Part shown: piece by piece, positions 53,250-61,569 of the stretch
How positions within the stretch are numbered: the first letter of the stretch is position 1
How the letters are laid out: each line of letters starts with the position of its first letter
DNA from: Flavisolibacter nicotianae
GTDB taxonomy: Bacteria > Bacteroidota > Bacteroidia > Chitinophagales > Chitinophagaceae
NCBI RefSeq assembly: GCF_003628535.1
Contig: NZ_RBCI01000003.1
Coordinates: 558,001 to 622,000 of the forward strand
Direction of reading: 5' to 3'
DNA: 64,000 nucleotides
Translations under genes and position numbers: made by a program
Notes under the pieces: model-generated
What the model was told of the DNA's origin: nothing
The model's input: the letters and a program-made list of their open reading frames with translations, nothing else
Database searches by the model: none

Positions 53250-53408
53250 GTGAACAAAGTCCTTTTCTTCGTCCTGTTTCTCCTGGTCTTCATCAATGCC
53301 CTGCTCTTTTGGCAAAGCCACCGGGAAAACAATCAATCCGCAAAAAACAACGGGTCGTGGCCGGCGAAAACCATGGTTTTACCGGGGACGTTACTCACTG
53401 TGAATTAA
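53250..53408 (+). CDS. 52-residue single-span membrane protein
   Basis: From the GTG at 53250 the frame gives a 52-residue protein with one strong membrane span, KVLFFVLFLLVFINALLFW (about 3-21), then a polar, charged tail SHRENNQSAKNNGSWPAKTMV. The frame is open further upstream but with cysteine- and proline-rich content, so GTG is the most economical start. It ends 28 bases before the hemerythrin-domain gene and may be cotranscribed. No function can be assigned. Confidence 0.45.
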   Translation: MNKVLFFVLFLLVFINALLFWQSHRENNQSAKNNGSWPAKTMVLPGTLLTVN

Positions 53409-53436
53409 CCTCGTTTCACCCATAAATATTTCAACT

Positions 53437-54123
53437 ATGCAACGACTTCGATTCAATCCCTTTGGCCAGGTGCACAAAGGCCTGCGGGCACTTTTGTATG
53501 ATACGGCTCTCCTGCTCCAGCACACGGATTTTTCCAATGAAAAGGAGATTTACGCTGCGATTGACCGCGTTAAGCTGGTAGCCCGGCTTTTCGAGCATCA
53601 TGCCCATATTGAGGACAGCCAGGTGTTTCCAATGATTGGGAATACAGCGCCGGAGATCGTCGCTGACTTTGAAGCGCAGCACCAAACCGATCACGAACTT
53701 TCGGCGCAACTGGAAAAATGCATCGCACTGTTCGCCGAAACCAACACAACAGATCAAAACCGTTACGCCGGCAACGAATTGGCGCAAAGCTTTCATTCTT
53801 TCCTGGCCTTTAACGTGGAGCACATGAAAAAAGAAGAAACGGTCGTAAACGAATGTTTGTGGCGCCACTACTCCGACGAAGACCTGCAACGGAAAGTGCA
53901 GGAGATCGCGGCTTCCGTTCCCCCTGCCGACAACCAGCTTTTTTCTTACTGGATGCTGAAAGGCATGGCGGCACACGAAATCGTTGACTGGTTTACTGCG
54001 ATCAGGCAAACCGCGCCGCCACCGGTCTTTGCTTTTTTCTGCAACCTTGCAGAGACGGCACTGTTGCCGAATGAATGGCAACGTGTGCAGGAAAAAATCC
54101 GGGAAGTTGCATTGCTTGCCTGA
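53437..54123 (+). CDS. hemerythrin-domain protein
   Basis: This 228-residue, all-helical cytoplasmic protein has hemerythrin/HHE-type motifs. Conserved histidine and acidic positions lie in FEHHAHIEDSQVFP, EAQHQTDHELSAQL and FNVEHMKKEETVVNECLW, consistent with a di-iron or related metal site. The C-terminal third (about 150-228) is a further helical segment. Roles in the family include oxygen or nitric oxide sensing and iron-sulfur repair. Here the neighbouring cytochrome c lipoprotein makes a redox context plausible but not proven. Confidence 0.82.
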   Translation: MQRLRFNPFGQVHKGLRALLYDTALLLQHTDFSNEKEIYAAIDRVKLVARLFEHHAHIEDSQVFPMIGNTAPEIVADFEAQHQTDHELSAQLEKCIALFAETNTTDQNRYAGNELAQSFHSFLAFNVEHMKKEETVVNECLWRHYSDEDLQRKVQEIAASVPPADNQLFSYWMLKGMAAHEIVDWFTAIRQTAPPPVFAFFCNLAETALLPNEWQRVQEKIREVALLA

Positions 54124-54138
54124 TTTTTTGTATATTTC
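54107..54138 (+). promoter_or_regulatory. promoter for the cytochrome c gene
   Basis: TTG at 54107-54109, 21 bases, TATATTTC at 54131-54138; the last base of the -7 box deviates. The -33 box lies inside the 3' end of the hemerythrin-domain gene. Confidence 0.5.
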
Positions 54139-54173
54139 TGAACGCAGTTTTTTTACCAAATAACCAAACCACT

Positions 54174-54791
54174 ATGCGCAACACGAAACGAATCCTCTCC
54201 GCACTGCTTTCTGCTTCGGTCCTGATCTGGTCTTGCGAGTCTGCAAACAAGAACGTCAGGCAGGACGAAGAACCCCTGGTGAAAGCCTCCTCCACAAAGG
54301 AAGAAATGATTGATCACGGCCGGCTGCTGGTCACGGCAGGTGGTTGTAACGACTGCCATTCGCCCAAGAGCATGGGTCCTTATGGACCGGCAGTCGATTC
54401 CGCAAAAGCCTTGTCTGGTCACCCGGCTTCGATGCCGACACCACCGGTGATCGAAAGCGCATTGAAGCCAGGCGGGTGGGTCCTGATGGGACCCGATGTT
54501 ACTTCGTTTGTCGGGCCCTGGGGCATTTCCTATGCCGCCAACCTGACGCCGGACAGCGCCACGGGAATCGGCGCCTGGACCGAAGGCGAATTTATTCAAA
54601 CATTGCGGAAGGGGAAGCACCTGGGAGCGGATAATGGTCGCCCCTTGCTGCCTCCAATGCCGTGGCCGGGCCTGGCCCGTCTGTCCGACCAGGATCTCAA
54701 GTCAATCTTTGCCTACCTGCAGACCCTTACACCTGTCAGTAACCGTGTTCCCGGACCCGTATCGCCGGACAAGGCAGTGGTCGCGAAATAA
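54174..54791 (+). CDS. monoheme c-type cytochrome lipoprotein
   Basis: The 205-residue protein starts at MRNTKRILSALLSASVLIWSC, a lipoprotein signal with cysteine at 21. The single heme-binding CNDCH (58-62) lies in TAGGCNDCHSPKS, and a likely methionine ligand is in LLPPMPWPGLARL near 175. The rest carries DVTSFVGPWGISYAANLTPDSATGIGAWTEGEFIQTLRKGKHL, a pattern seen in cytochromes of alcohol dehydrogenase or diheme-like families. It would be membrane-anchored and exposed to the periplasm as an electron carrier. The partner oxidase or dehydrogenase is not in this window. Confidence 0.87.
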   Translation: MRNTKRILSALLSASVLIWSCESANKNVRQDEEPLVKASSTKEEMIDHGRLLVTAGGCNDCHSPKSMGPYGPAVDSAKALSGHPASMPTPPVIESALKPGGWVLMGPDVTSFVGPWGISYAANLTPDSATGIGAWTEGEFIQTLRKGKHLGADNGRPLLPPMPWPGLARLSDQDLKSIFAYLQTLTPVSNRVPGPVSPDKAVVAK

Positions 54792-54807
54792 CAGTCATTC
54801 CATTTTG

Positions 54808-54840
54808 AAAAAGAGCAGCAATTCGCTGCTCTTTTTTTAT
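54808..54840. terminator. terminator after the cytochrome c gene
   Basis: Perfect 12-bp stem AAAAAGAGCAGC / GCTGCTCTTTTT, 5-base loop, followed by more T residues; symmetrical enough for both strands. Confidence 0.92.
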
Positions 54841-55021
54841 AGAAATCTTGCTTCTGTTGTTCGGCTGTTTGATGATTCTAAGGGACAATACCACTGCCGC
54901 CGTCTAAGCGAAACGGTCATCTGCAAAAAGCGCTGTGCTCTCGCTAAAGTCATCCCTCATCAAAATACCTTTCCAAAATGAAAAGGGTTGGGTGAATGAC
55001 CGTAAATGGCCAGGTTACCGG

Positions 55022-55561
55022 CTATTGATTTTTCTGACCTGCAACCATTTCGGCAGTAAAATTTGCAGACGCTCCTTTTGGGATGGATAATGATTGCCAT
55101 TCTGCATCCTTCATCCACCGGCCGAGATAAACAATTTGTCCTACGTGGTAGCTGTAATGGGCCAGTTGCCGGTTGATTGCGTCCACGACGATCAACGGTT
55201 CCGAGCGGATCGTGATCGTCTTTTCAAGGTCGCTTTCCTTCAGCGAATGGAGCGTGTCGAACAGGGTTTGCCATCCGTCTTGCCATAATTGCAGCAATTG
55301 GTCTTTACTCAGGTGATGCGCCTCGAATTCATCGTCCCGTTTGCGCCAGGTTTTTTCACCGTCTTCGGAAAGAAAATTGGTCCAGCGGCTAAGCATGTTG
55401 CCATGCAGGTGCTGAATAATAACCCCGATGCTGTTGGATGCATCGTTCGGCTGGCGAAGCATTTGTTCGTTGTTTAGCTGGGCAAACGTTTTTTCGCCCA
55501 AAACTTTGTAGCTCTCAAACCGTTTGATGGCCGAATCTAAAAATTCAGTGGCGAGTGACAT
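55022..55561 (-). CDS. DinB-like protein (DUF1572)
   Basis: This 179-residue four-helix protein is of the DinB/DUF1572 superfamily. The characteristic histidines are in VIIQHLHGNMLSRWTNFL and INRQLAHYSYHVGQIVYLGRWM. In related enzymes three histidines bind a metal used in thiol-dependent reactions, for example with bacillithiol or mycothiol; the bacilliredoxin gene at 31671 is a possible link, but distant. It is a cytoplasmic protein of unknown substrate. A minus-strand neighbour, ggt, lies 119 bp upstream. Confidence 0.85.
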   Translation of the reverse strand: MSLATEFLDSAIKRFESYKVLGEKTFAQLNNEQMLRQPNDASNSIGVIIQHLHGNMLSRWTNFLSEDGEKTWRKRDDEFEAHHLSKDQLLQLWQDGWQTLFDTLHSLKESDLEKTITIRSEPLIVVDAINRQLAHYSYHVGQIVYLGRWMKDAEWQSLSIPKGASANFTAEMVAGQKNQ

Positions 55562-55680
55562 AACAGCGTTTTAAAGGTGTATGGCTCTTCAAATCGTGCA
55601 ACGATCACGGACGATTTTTCATTCACTCCTCTTGAAAAAACAAGTGCAATATCAAAACGTCAGATCTTCGTTTGGATTGC

Positions 55681-57393
55681 CTACCAGCCTTCCGCCGCAT
55701 CGTCGCCACGGTTGTCGGCAACGGCTTCGAAACTGCCGTTTGGCAATACTTTAATGGCTTCTACACGGCCTATGGAACCCCGCTCTGTGATCTTGTAACC
55801 CATTTTTTCAAGGGCTGTTCGCACATCGGTCGGAAAAGATTTTTCCACGGCAATTTCATCGGGCAGCCATTGGTGATGAAACTTCGGCTTGTACACGGCA
55901 TCTTCCGTACGCAGGCCAAAATCGATGATGTTCAAAATGGTTTGGTAAACAGACGTGGGGATCGTGGTGCCTCCCGGTGTTCCCACGACTAGGAACGGTT
56001 TGCCATCTTTTAGTACGATGGTCGGTGTCATGGAACTCAGCATGCGCTTTCCCGGTGCAATTGCATTGGCTTCGCCGCCAACAGCGCCATAAAGATTGGG
56101 CACGCCGGGCTTTACGCTAAAATCATCCATCTCATCGTTGAGTAAAAAGCCGGCTCCGCCAACTACCGTTTTACTGCCATACGAATTATTGAGTGTGGTG
56201 GTGACTGAGACGGCATTTCCCGCGGCATCGATCACGCAGAGATGCGTGGTTTCTTCGCTTTCATGTGTCAACTTGCCGGGCCTCGTTGCCTGGCTGCTGC
56301 CGGCTTCGCCGGGCTTATAGTCACGCATCCGTTGGTTCAGGTAAGCCGTGTCGGTCAGTGCCTTTTCCGGCACTTTCACAAAATCGGCATCGCCCATGTG
56401 CTCGGCCCTGTCGGCATAGGCACGACGTTCGGCTTCCACCATCAATTGCACCGCTAAGGGCGACTGAAAGCCGTACGTCACCAGCGGCTTTTCCTCCACC
56501 ATTTTCATCATCTGGTGTAAAAGAATACCGCCGCTGCTGGGCATGGGCATGCCAACAATGGTGTAACCCTTGTAGGAAAATATGTGAGGTTCTCGCCATT
56601 TCGCCTTGTAGTTCTTCATGTCTTCCAGCGTGATGATGCCAGCCCCCCGGCTCATTTCTTCAATCACCAGTTGCGCGGTTTTGCCTTCGTAAAACCCGGC
56701 CGCACCAGCGTCACGAACCCGCTTTAGCGTATTGGCAAGATCGGTTTGCACCAACGTGTCACCGCCATGCCAGGGTGATTCTTTTTGAAACGCATTTTTC
56801 ACCGTGTTGTATTTAGCCAGGTCGGCTTGTATGGAATTGAGCGAACCGGCTTCTCTGTCCGTCAGTACAAATCCTTTTTCTGCAAGGTCAATGGCCGGCT
56901 GAATCAGTTTTGCAAAAGGCAGGTTGCCATATTTGGCGGTTTCAAAGAGACCTGCAATGGTGCCCGGTACACCGGCCGCCAAATGGCCATTCAGGCTTTT
57001 GCCCTGCAGCACATTGCCGGCCGCATCGAGGTACATGTCGCGGCGGGCCAGCGACGATGCCGTTTCGCGGTAATCGAGAGCCACGGTTTCGCCGCTTGCC
57101 CTGCGGGCTACGAGAAAACCGCCTCCACCAATATTGCCGGCGGTGGGATACACCACCGCCAGTGCCAGTTGCGTGGCAATGGCCGCGTCGAACGCATTGC
57201 CGCCCTGTCGCATGATTTCCATTCCCACCTTGCTGGCCAGCGGGTGCGCCGATGCCACGGCACCGTTTTGCACAACAACTTTTTTACTGCTGGTATACTG
57301 GTAGGGATTCACGGCGCCTTTGGGGCCAACCAGGTTTTTAGGTGTGCTGCATTGGAGGAAAAGAACAGAAAGAAGAAGAATTGTGTAACGCAT
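55681..57393 (-). CDS. ggt: gamma-glutamyltransferase, lipoprotein form
   Basis: This Ntn hydrolase of 570 residues cleaves gamma-glutamyl bonds of glutathione and related compounds in the periplasm or at the surface. The start is the ATG at 57391-57393 (MRYTILLLSVLFLQCS); the earlier ATG at 57417 overlaps the -7 element. The lipobox is LFLQC. The precursor cleaves before the nucleophile threonine of EETTHLCVIDAAGNAV (T382), with TLNNSYGSK and GFLLNDEMDDFS following. The large-subunit motifs RQGGNAFDAAIATQLAL and GNIGGGGF are also clear. Its substrate pool here is unknown. Confidence 0.95.
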   Translation of the reverse strand: MRYTILLLSVLFLQCSTPKNLVGPKGAVNPYQYTSSKKVVVQNGAVASAHPLASKVGMEIMRQGGNAFDAAIATQLALAVVYPTAGNIGGGGFLVARRASGETVALDYRETASSLARRDMYLDAAGNVLQGKSLNGHLAAGVPGTIAGLFETAKYGNLPFAKLIQPAIDLAEKGFVLTDREAGSLNSIQADLAKYNTVKNAFQKESPWHGGDTLVQTDLANTLKRVRDAGAAGFYEGKTAQLVIEEMSRGAGIITLEDMKNYKAKWREPHIFSYKGYTIVGMPMPSSGGILLHQMMKMVEEKPLVTYGFQSPLAVQLMVEAERRAYADRAEHMGDADFVKVPEKALTDTAYLNQRMRDYKPGEAGSSQATRPGKLTHESEETTHLCVIDAAGNAVSVTTTLNNSYGSKTVVGGAGFLLNDEMDDFSVKPGVPNLYGAVGGEANAIAPGKRMLSSMTPTIVLKDGKPFLVVGTPGGTTIPTSVYQTILNIIDFGLRTEDAVYKPKFHHQWLPDEIAVEKSFPTDVRTALEKMGYKITERGSIGRVEAIKVLPNGSFEAVADNRGDDAAEGW

Positions 57394-57414
57394 GGTATAG
57401 TAAAATCGGTGATA

Positions 57415-57422
57415 CAAACTTA
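57415..57422 (-). promoter_or_regulatory. -7 element for ggt
   Basis: On the minus strand TAAGTTTG is a perfect TAnnTTTG match, with a leader of about 20 bases to the ATG at 57393. It decides the start codon, because the upstream ATG lies inside it. Confidence 0.55.
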
Positions 57423-57645
57423 CTGCGCTGCAGCGATATGCCGTCTATCAAAATGTGCATAGAAAAGCTATGTGAATTCTGCAGAAGGCCTTACCTTTCC
57501 TACCTCTTTCACTGCAGAACATTCCCCGTTCCCTAAAGACTGATTTGTTTTCGATTGCCAGCAACGTACGAAAGCGTTAGCGATGGACTTCCCAAAGGAA
57601 CCGGAAGCCTGTCTCCACATATTTCGAAAAACAAAACGAAAATCT

Positions 57646-60480
57646 ATGACAAAGATTTACCCGAAACTTCACAGAACCTTTCTGGCAGTGATTACTTTAT
57701 TCATGGCGACAGTAGCATGGGCGCAAAACACAACTATCAGGGGAACGATAACCGATGCAAGTGGGCAGGGGTTAGCCGGCGCATCCGTAACGGTGCAGGG
57801 CACGTCGAAAGGAGCTTTTGCCGACAACAGTGGTAATTATTCGCTGGCTGTAACTCCCGGCCGTTATACAATAGTGGTTTCCTATGTGGGCTATACCACC
57901 CAGTCGGTGGCCGTCACTGTAGGACAAACGGGGGCGGTACAGGACATCATCCTCAGCGGGGCAAGAGACCTGGGTGCAGTTACAGTAGTCGGATCCCGCA
58001 GCGCAGCGCGAACCCGGACCGAAACACCCGTACCCGTTGACGTTATTCCACTGGCACAGGTGGTGAACGAAATCGGGCAGGTCGACCTGAACCAGATCAT
58101 GAACTACGTGGCGCCTTCCTTCCAGTCTGCACGCCAAACCATCGCCGATGGTACCGACCACCTCGATCCGGCTCAGCTCCGTGGACTGGGAACCGACCAG
58201 GTGCTGGTGCTCATCAACGGAAAGCGCCGTCACCAGGCCGCACTGGTGAATGTGAACGGAACGGTTAACAGGGGGCAAACCAACACTGACCTGAGCGCCA
58301 TCCCGGCAACGGCCATTGAGCGCATCGAAATCCTTCGCGACGGGGCTTCCGCGCAATACGGGTCCGACGCAATAGCAGGAGTGATCAATATCGTGCTGAA
58401 GAAACGGACAGGCCTACTCGAAGCCGGCAGCAGCTATGGCTTTTATGACACCAAGTATCCCAAGAACTATGCGTTGTATAAAATCCAGGGCAAATCCGAC
58501 GATCCGGATGTACATGTAACGGACGGCGGTACCTACCAGGGCTCTCTTGGATATGGCTTCAACCTGGGCAAGGGTTATTTGACCCTTTTTGGTGAATACA
58601 TCAGCCGCGATGCCACCAACCGTACCGGCACCTACACAGGACAGGTGTTCCCGTCTGTAAACGGGCAAATTCGGGACGACTCTATTCTTTCAGCCCGTGG
58701 ATTAACCCGTAACTTTTTTGATATCCGCGCCGGTAATTCGGAGATGAAAGGCGGGGCGGCTTTTTACAACTTCGGCTATCCTGTTGGCAAAAGTGGTGAG
58801 TTGTATGCATTTGGCGGCTGGAGCAAGAAGAGCGGGAATTCGGCAGGCTTGTACCGTTATCCCAGCAGCATTGTCCTGGCTTCCAATGCCGGCAAATATG
58901 CCCCCAATGTTTTTGCGCTTTACCCCAATGGGTTCTTGCCCAACATCGATACCGATATTGAAGACTTCTCCACGGCCGTTGGCTTTCGCACCAAGTTTAG
59001 CCAATGGAATTTTGACATCAGCAATACCTACGGGATCAACACCTTTGATTTCGGGGTGAGCAATTCTGTGAACTATTCACAATTCGCCGTCACGTCAAAT
59101 CCGCAGACCAGCTTCGACGCGGGTGGGCTGAAGTTCTGGCAGAACACGGCCAATGCAGACGTTTCGAGACGCTACGAAGTTTTGCAGGGGCTGAACGTAG
59201 CGGCAGGATTGGAATACCGGATCGATGCATTTGGTATTCGTAGTGGAGAAGAAGCCTCCTATAAAAACTACGACGTACCGTCGGGAGTGGGCCCTGCTGC
59301 ACAGGTTTTTCCCGGTTTTATCAACACCATCGGTGATACAAAAACCCGAAATGCCAAAGCCGTGTACGTGGACCTTGAACAGGATTTTACGCAAGCCTTT
59401 TTACTGACAGGAGCGTTGCGCTTTGAAGACTACAGCGATTTTGGCCACACATTGAATTATAAGTTCAGCAGCCGTTATAAGCTTACCAGCTGGCTCAACC
59501 TGCGGGCTTCGGTAAGCTCTGGTTTTCGTGCGCCGTCGCAGCAACAGAAGTATTATGCCAAGACAAACACACTCTTCATCCAGCAGGGTGGAAACCTGAC
59601 TCCGGTGCAGGCGGGCACATTTACCAATGACAGCCGCCTGGCCGAACTGCTTGGTATTCCAAAGCTAACTGAAGAAACCAGCAACAATTATGCAGTGGGA
59701 TTTACGGCGAAGCCATTCAGTGGTTTCGAGTTTACGTTTGATGGCTACCAGATCGACATCAAAAACCGCATCATCCTGACGAACAATTTTACCGGCGCTA
59801 CAAACGCCCAAATCAAGCAGATACTGGATGCCGAGGGAGCGTCGACGGCGAACTTTTTTACAAATGCGATCGATACCCGGGCCCGGGGCTTTGAGGCCGT
59901 GGCTTCGTACAACAAGACGTTTTTGAAAAGCCATTCCCTGCGCACCGTCCTGGCGATAAACATTACCGATAACAATGTGAAAAAAGGTTCCGATGGAAAG
60001 CCTATCATTCATGCATCGCCGCTGCTGGTGAACGGAGGCCAGCTTGGAAATTATTTCAATCGTGAGGACGAGAGCCGCATCGAAGTGGCCAACCCGAAAG
60101 ACAAGGTCAGCCTTTCGTTCAATTACCGGCACAGCCGGTTGGGCGCCATGCTACGGCTGGTGCGTTTTGGAACGGTGCAGTACCTTGATGCGAGCGCCAA
60201 CCCGTTTTCTGCCAATGCCTTCAACGGTGGCGCTGTTGAAAGTTTAGACCAGGTATTCGCGGCAAAGACAGTCACCGATCTTTCGATCTCTTACGACATC
60301 CTGAAAACGCTGACAGCTACGGTTGGTGCAAACAATCTTTTCGATGTCTATCCTGATGTGCAAACCCATAGCGGGAACCAAAGCTTAGGACGGTTCGTTT
60401 ATAGTCGTCGTGTGCAGCAAATGGGCTTCAACGGCGCTTACTATTTTGCCCGGTTAAAGCTGGCCCTGCCAACACGTTAG
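57646..60480 (+). CDS. TonB-dependent outer-membrane receptor
   Basis: The 944-residue receptor starts at MTKIYPKLHRTFLAVITLFMATVAWAQ (57646); the frame upstream to 57583 is not signal-like. After a signal peptide of about 28 residues comes a carboxypeptidase-regulatory-like domain (TIRGTITDASGQGLAGASVTVQG, at about 30-110). A plug domain follows (VTVVGSRSAARTRTETPVPVDVIP, DQVLVLINGKRRH, RIEILRDGASAQYGSDAIAGVINIVLKK). The barrel continues to YYFARLKLALPTR. The plug motifs are those of TonB-dependent receptors of the FhuA/CirA plan. There is no SusD gene beside it, so a non-glycan ligand such as a siderophore or peptide is possible. Confidence 0.92.
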   Translation: MTKIYPKLHRTFLAVITLFMATVAWAQNTTIRGTITDASGQGLAGASVTVQGTSKGAFADNSGNYSLAVTPGRYTIVVSYVGYTTQSVAVTVGQTGAVQDIILSGARDLGAVTVVGSRSAARTRTETPVPVDVIPLAQVVNEIGQVDLNQIMNYVAPSFQSARQTIADGTDHLDPAQLRGLGTDQVLVLINGKRRHQAALVNVNGTVNRGQTNTDLSAIPATAIERIEILRDGASAQYGSDAIAGVINIVLKKRTGLLEAGSSYGFYDTKYPKNYALYKIQGKSDDPDVHVTDGGTYQGSLGYGFNLGKGYLTLFGEYISRDATNRTGTYTGQVFPSVNGQIRDDSILSARGLTRNFFDIRAGNSEMKGGAAFYNFGYPVGKSGELYAFGGWSKKSGNSAGLYRYPSSIVLASNAGKYAPNVFALYPNGFLPNIDTDIEDFSTAVGFRTKFSQWNFDISNTYGINTFDFGVSNSVNYSQFAVTSNPQTSFDAGGLKFWQNTANADVSRRYEVLQGLNVAAGLEYRIDAFGIRSGEEASYKNYDVPSGVGPAAQVFPGFINTIGDTKTRNAKAVYVDLEQDFTQAFLLTGALRFEDYSDFGHTLNYKFSSRYKLTSWLNLRASVSSGFRAPSQQQKYYAKTNTLFIQQGGNLTPVQAGTFTNDSRLAELLGIPKLTEETSNNYAVGFTAKPFSGFEFTFDGYQIDIKNRIILTNNFTGATNAQIKQILDAEGASTANFFTNAIDTRARGFEAVASYNKTFLKSHSLRTVLAINITDNNVKKGSDGKPIIHASPLLVNGGQLGNYFNREDESRIEVANPKDKVSLSFNYRHSRLGAMLRLVRFGTVQYLDASANPFSANAFNGGAVESLDQVFAAKTVTDLSISYDILKTLTATVGANNLFDVYPDVQTHSGNQSLGRFVYSRRVQQMGFNGAYYFARLKLALPTR

Positions 60481-60506
60481 GAGGGAACAAGCATACTTCT
60501 TGTTAG

Positions 60507-60530
60507 ATGGCTATCCGCAGGGATAGCCAT
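60507..60530 (+). terminator. hairpin after the receptor gene
   Basis: Perfect 10-bp stem ATGGCTATCC / GGATAGCCAT with a 4-base loop and a weak T-rich tail. Confidence 0.65.
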
Positions 60531-60603
60531 TGTTGTGTTTACAAAAATTTGTTGATCGGGGACCGTATTTCAGGCAGTGGATGTTGACATGTTCGGCTAA
60601 CTG

Positions 60604-60628
60604 TTTCGGAGAACCGAAATATTTTTTT
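60604..60628 (+). terminator. small hairpin with T-run
   Basis: TTTCGG / CCGAAA with loop AGAA followed by A then seven T residues. It could end a short transcript inside the non-coding region. Confidence 0.45.
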
Positions 60629-60769
60629 GCAATTCATATTTATTTTAATAACTTGGCAAAGTGAAGTTAGAATCGTTCGTTTTTCCACCTACGCTATTCG
60701 ATTTTTAAGCGCCGACTGAACGATTGCCGTAGAACCCTTTTACCGACCCTTGAACAACTCCTTCGGAAG

Positions 60770-60806
60770 ATATCCTATCGTTTTAGCTGAGAATATCCTA
60801 TTGTTT
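60770..60806 (+). repeat. 23-bp-period direct repeat
   Basis: ATATCCTATCGTTT at 60770-60783 and ATATCCTATTGTTT at 60793-60806 differ at one position of 14. The centre-to-centre spacing of 23 bp is about two helical turns, as in dimer binding sites on one DNA face. Confidence 0.7.
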
Positions 60807-60988
60807 CAATCCATTTTTTAGGCATTGACTATTTGTGCATTTTTCTAATGTCCGGCGACTCTGCAGTAAATGCTTGTCGCTAGCATCGAAATTCTATTTG
60901 TCATGATGAAACGCATGGATATAGTTTTATTCGGTACCGGCCTGCAGTCATGGAAATGCGGGCATATTAAAAACAGGAGCCCTGAAAA

Positions 60989-61012
60989 TTCGGGATCGCA
61001 TGCGATCCCGAA
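60989..61012. repeat. 24-bp perfect palindrome
   Basis: The half-site TTCGGGATCGCA is followed directly by its exact complement, giving a perfect 24-bp palindrome without a spacer. It has no T-run and lies in non-coding DNA. Confidence 0.85.
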
Positions 61013-61569
61013 ACCGTATCTCCCGAATTTCACCCGCAGTGTATTACGAAAACCAATAACTAAGCATAACAACAGTCCCTAAAGTGAAAGCTCATGATAC
61101 AGCTCCCCAATCGCTGTGACGTACAACCGAAACAAAGTACTGCTGTTTACCGCTTTTTGTTCAATTGGTCATCTTTCGGTTTTCTCAACGCCTGTCACAA
61201 AAGGCAGCCTTTCGTGCGGAATTACTTCGTCGAATGGGGCTGGCCAATTCGCTTACCTGCAGGGAGAAAATGGGGGTAAATGCGATTACGCCTAATCCTT
61301 GGGATCGTTGCAGCTTATAAACTGACCAAATATTCAGACAATATCACAAAAAAGAAAAGCAACAGGACTTTCACGTAAATGCAAATTGATCGCAAGGCTT
61401 ACCCCTGGCTGCTAATCATCGCAATTGCTTTATGATGGCTTTGTTGTCCTCGCAATAACGTTGCCGGCTGGTCTTTGGTTTCGGCTTTTGTATTTAAAAT
61501 TTAGACACAGCTAATCCATTTTATCAATCACTAAAATCGAATCAATTGTTCACTTCAAATTATACGCAC

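Larger units (their letters stand above)
60481..61569. other. 1.1-kb non-coding region before the terminal repeat protein
   Basis: This is the longest stretch without a convincing gene. It contains a hairpin after the receptor gene (60507-60530), a second hairpin with T-run (60604-60628), a 23-bp-period direct repeat (60770-60806) and a 24-bp palindrome (60989-61012). Short open frames at 60870-61082 and 61094-61279 lack protein-like composition. It may hold a small RNA or regulatory region, but I cannot prove either. Confidence 0.6.

Noticed and set aside
60870-61279. Two short plus-strand frames in the 1.1-kb gap
   Set aside because: The first crosses the 24-bp palindrome and the second has no protein-like pattern; neither has a promoter.
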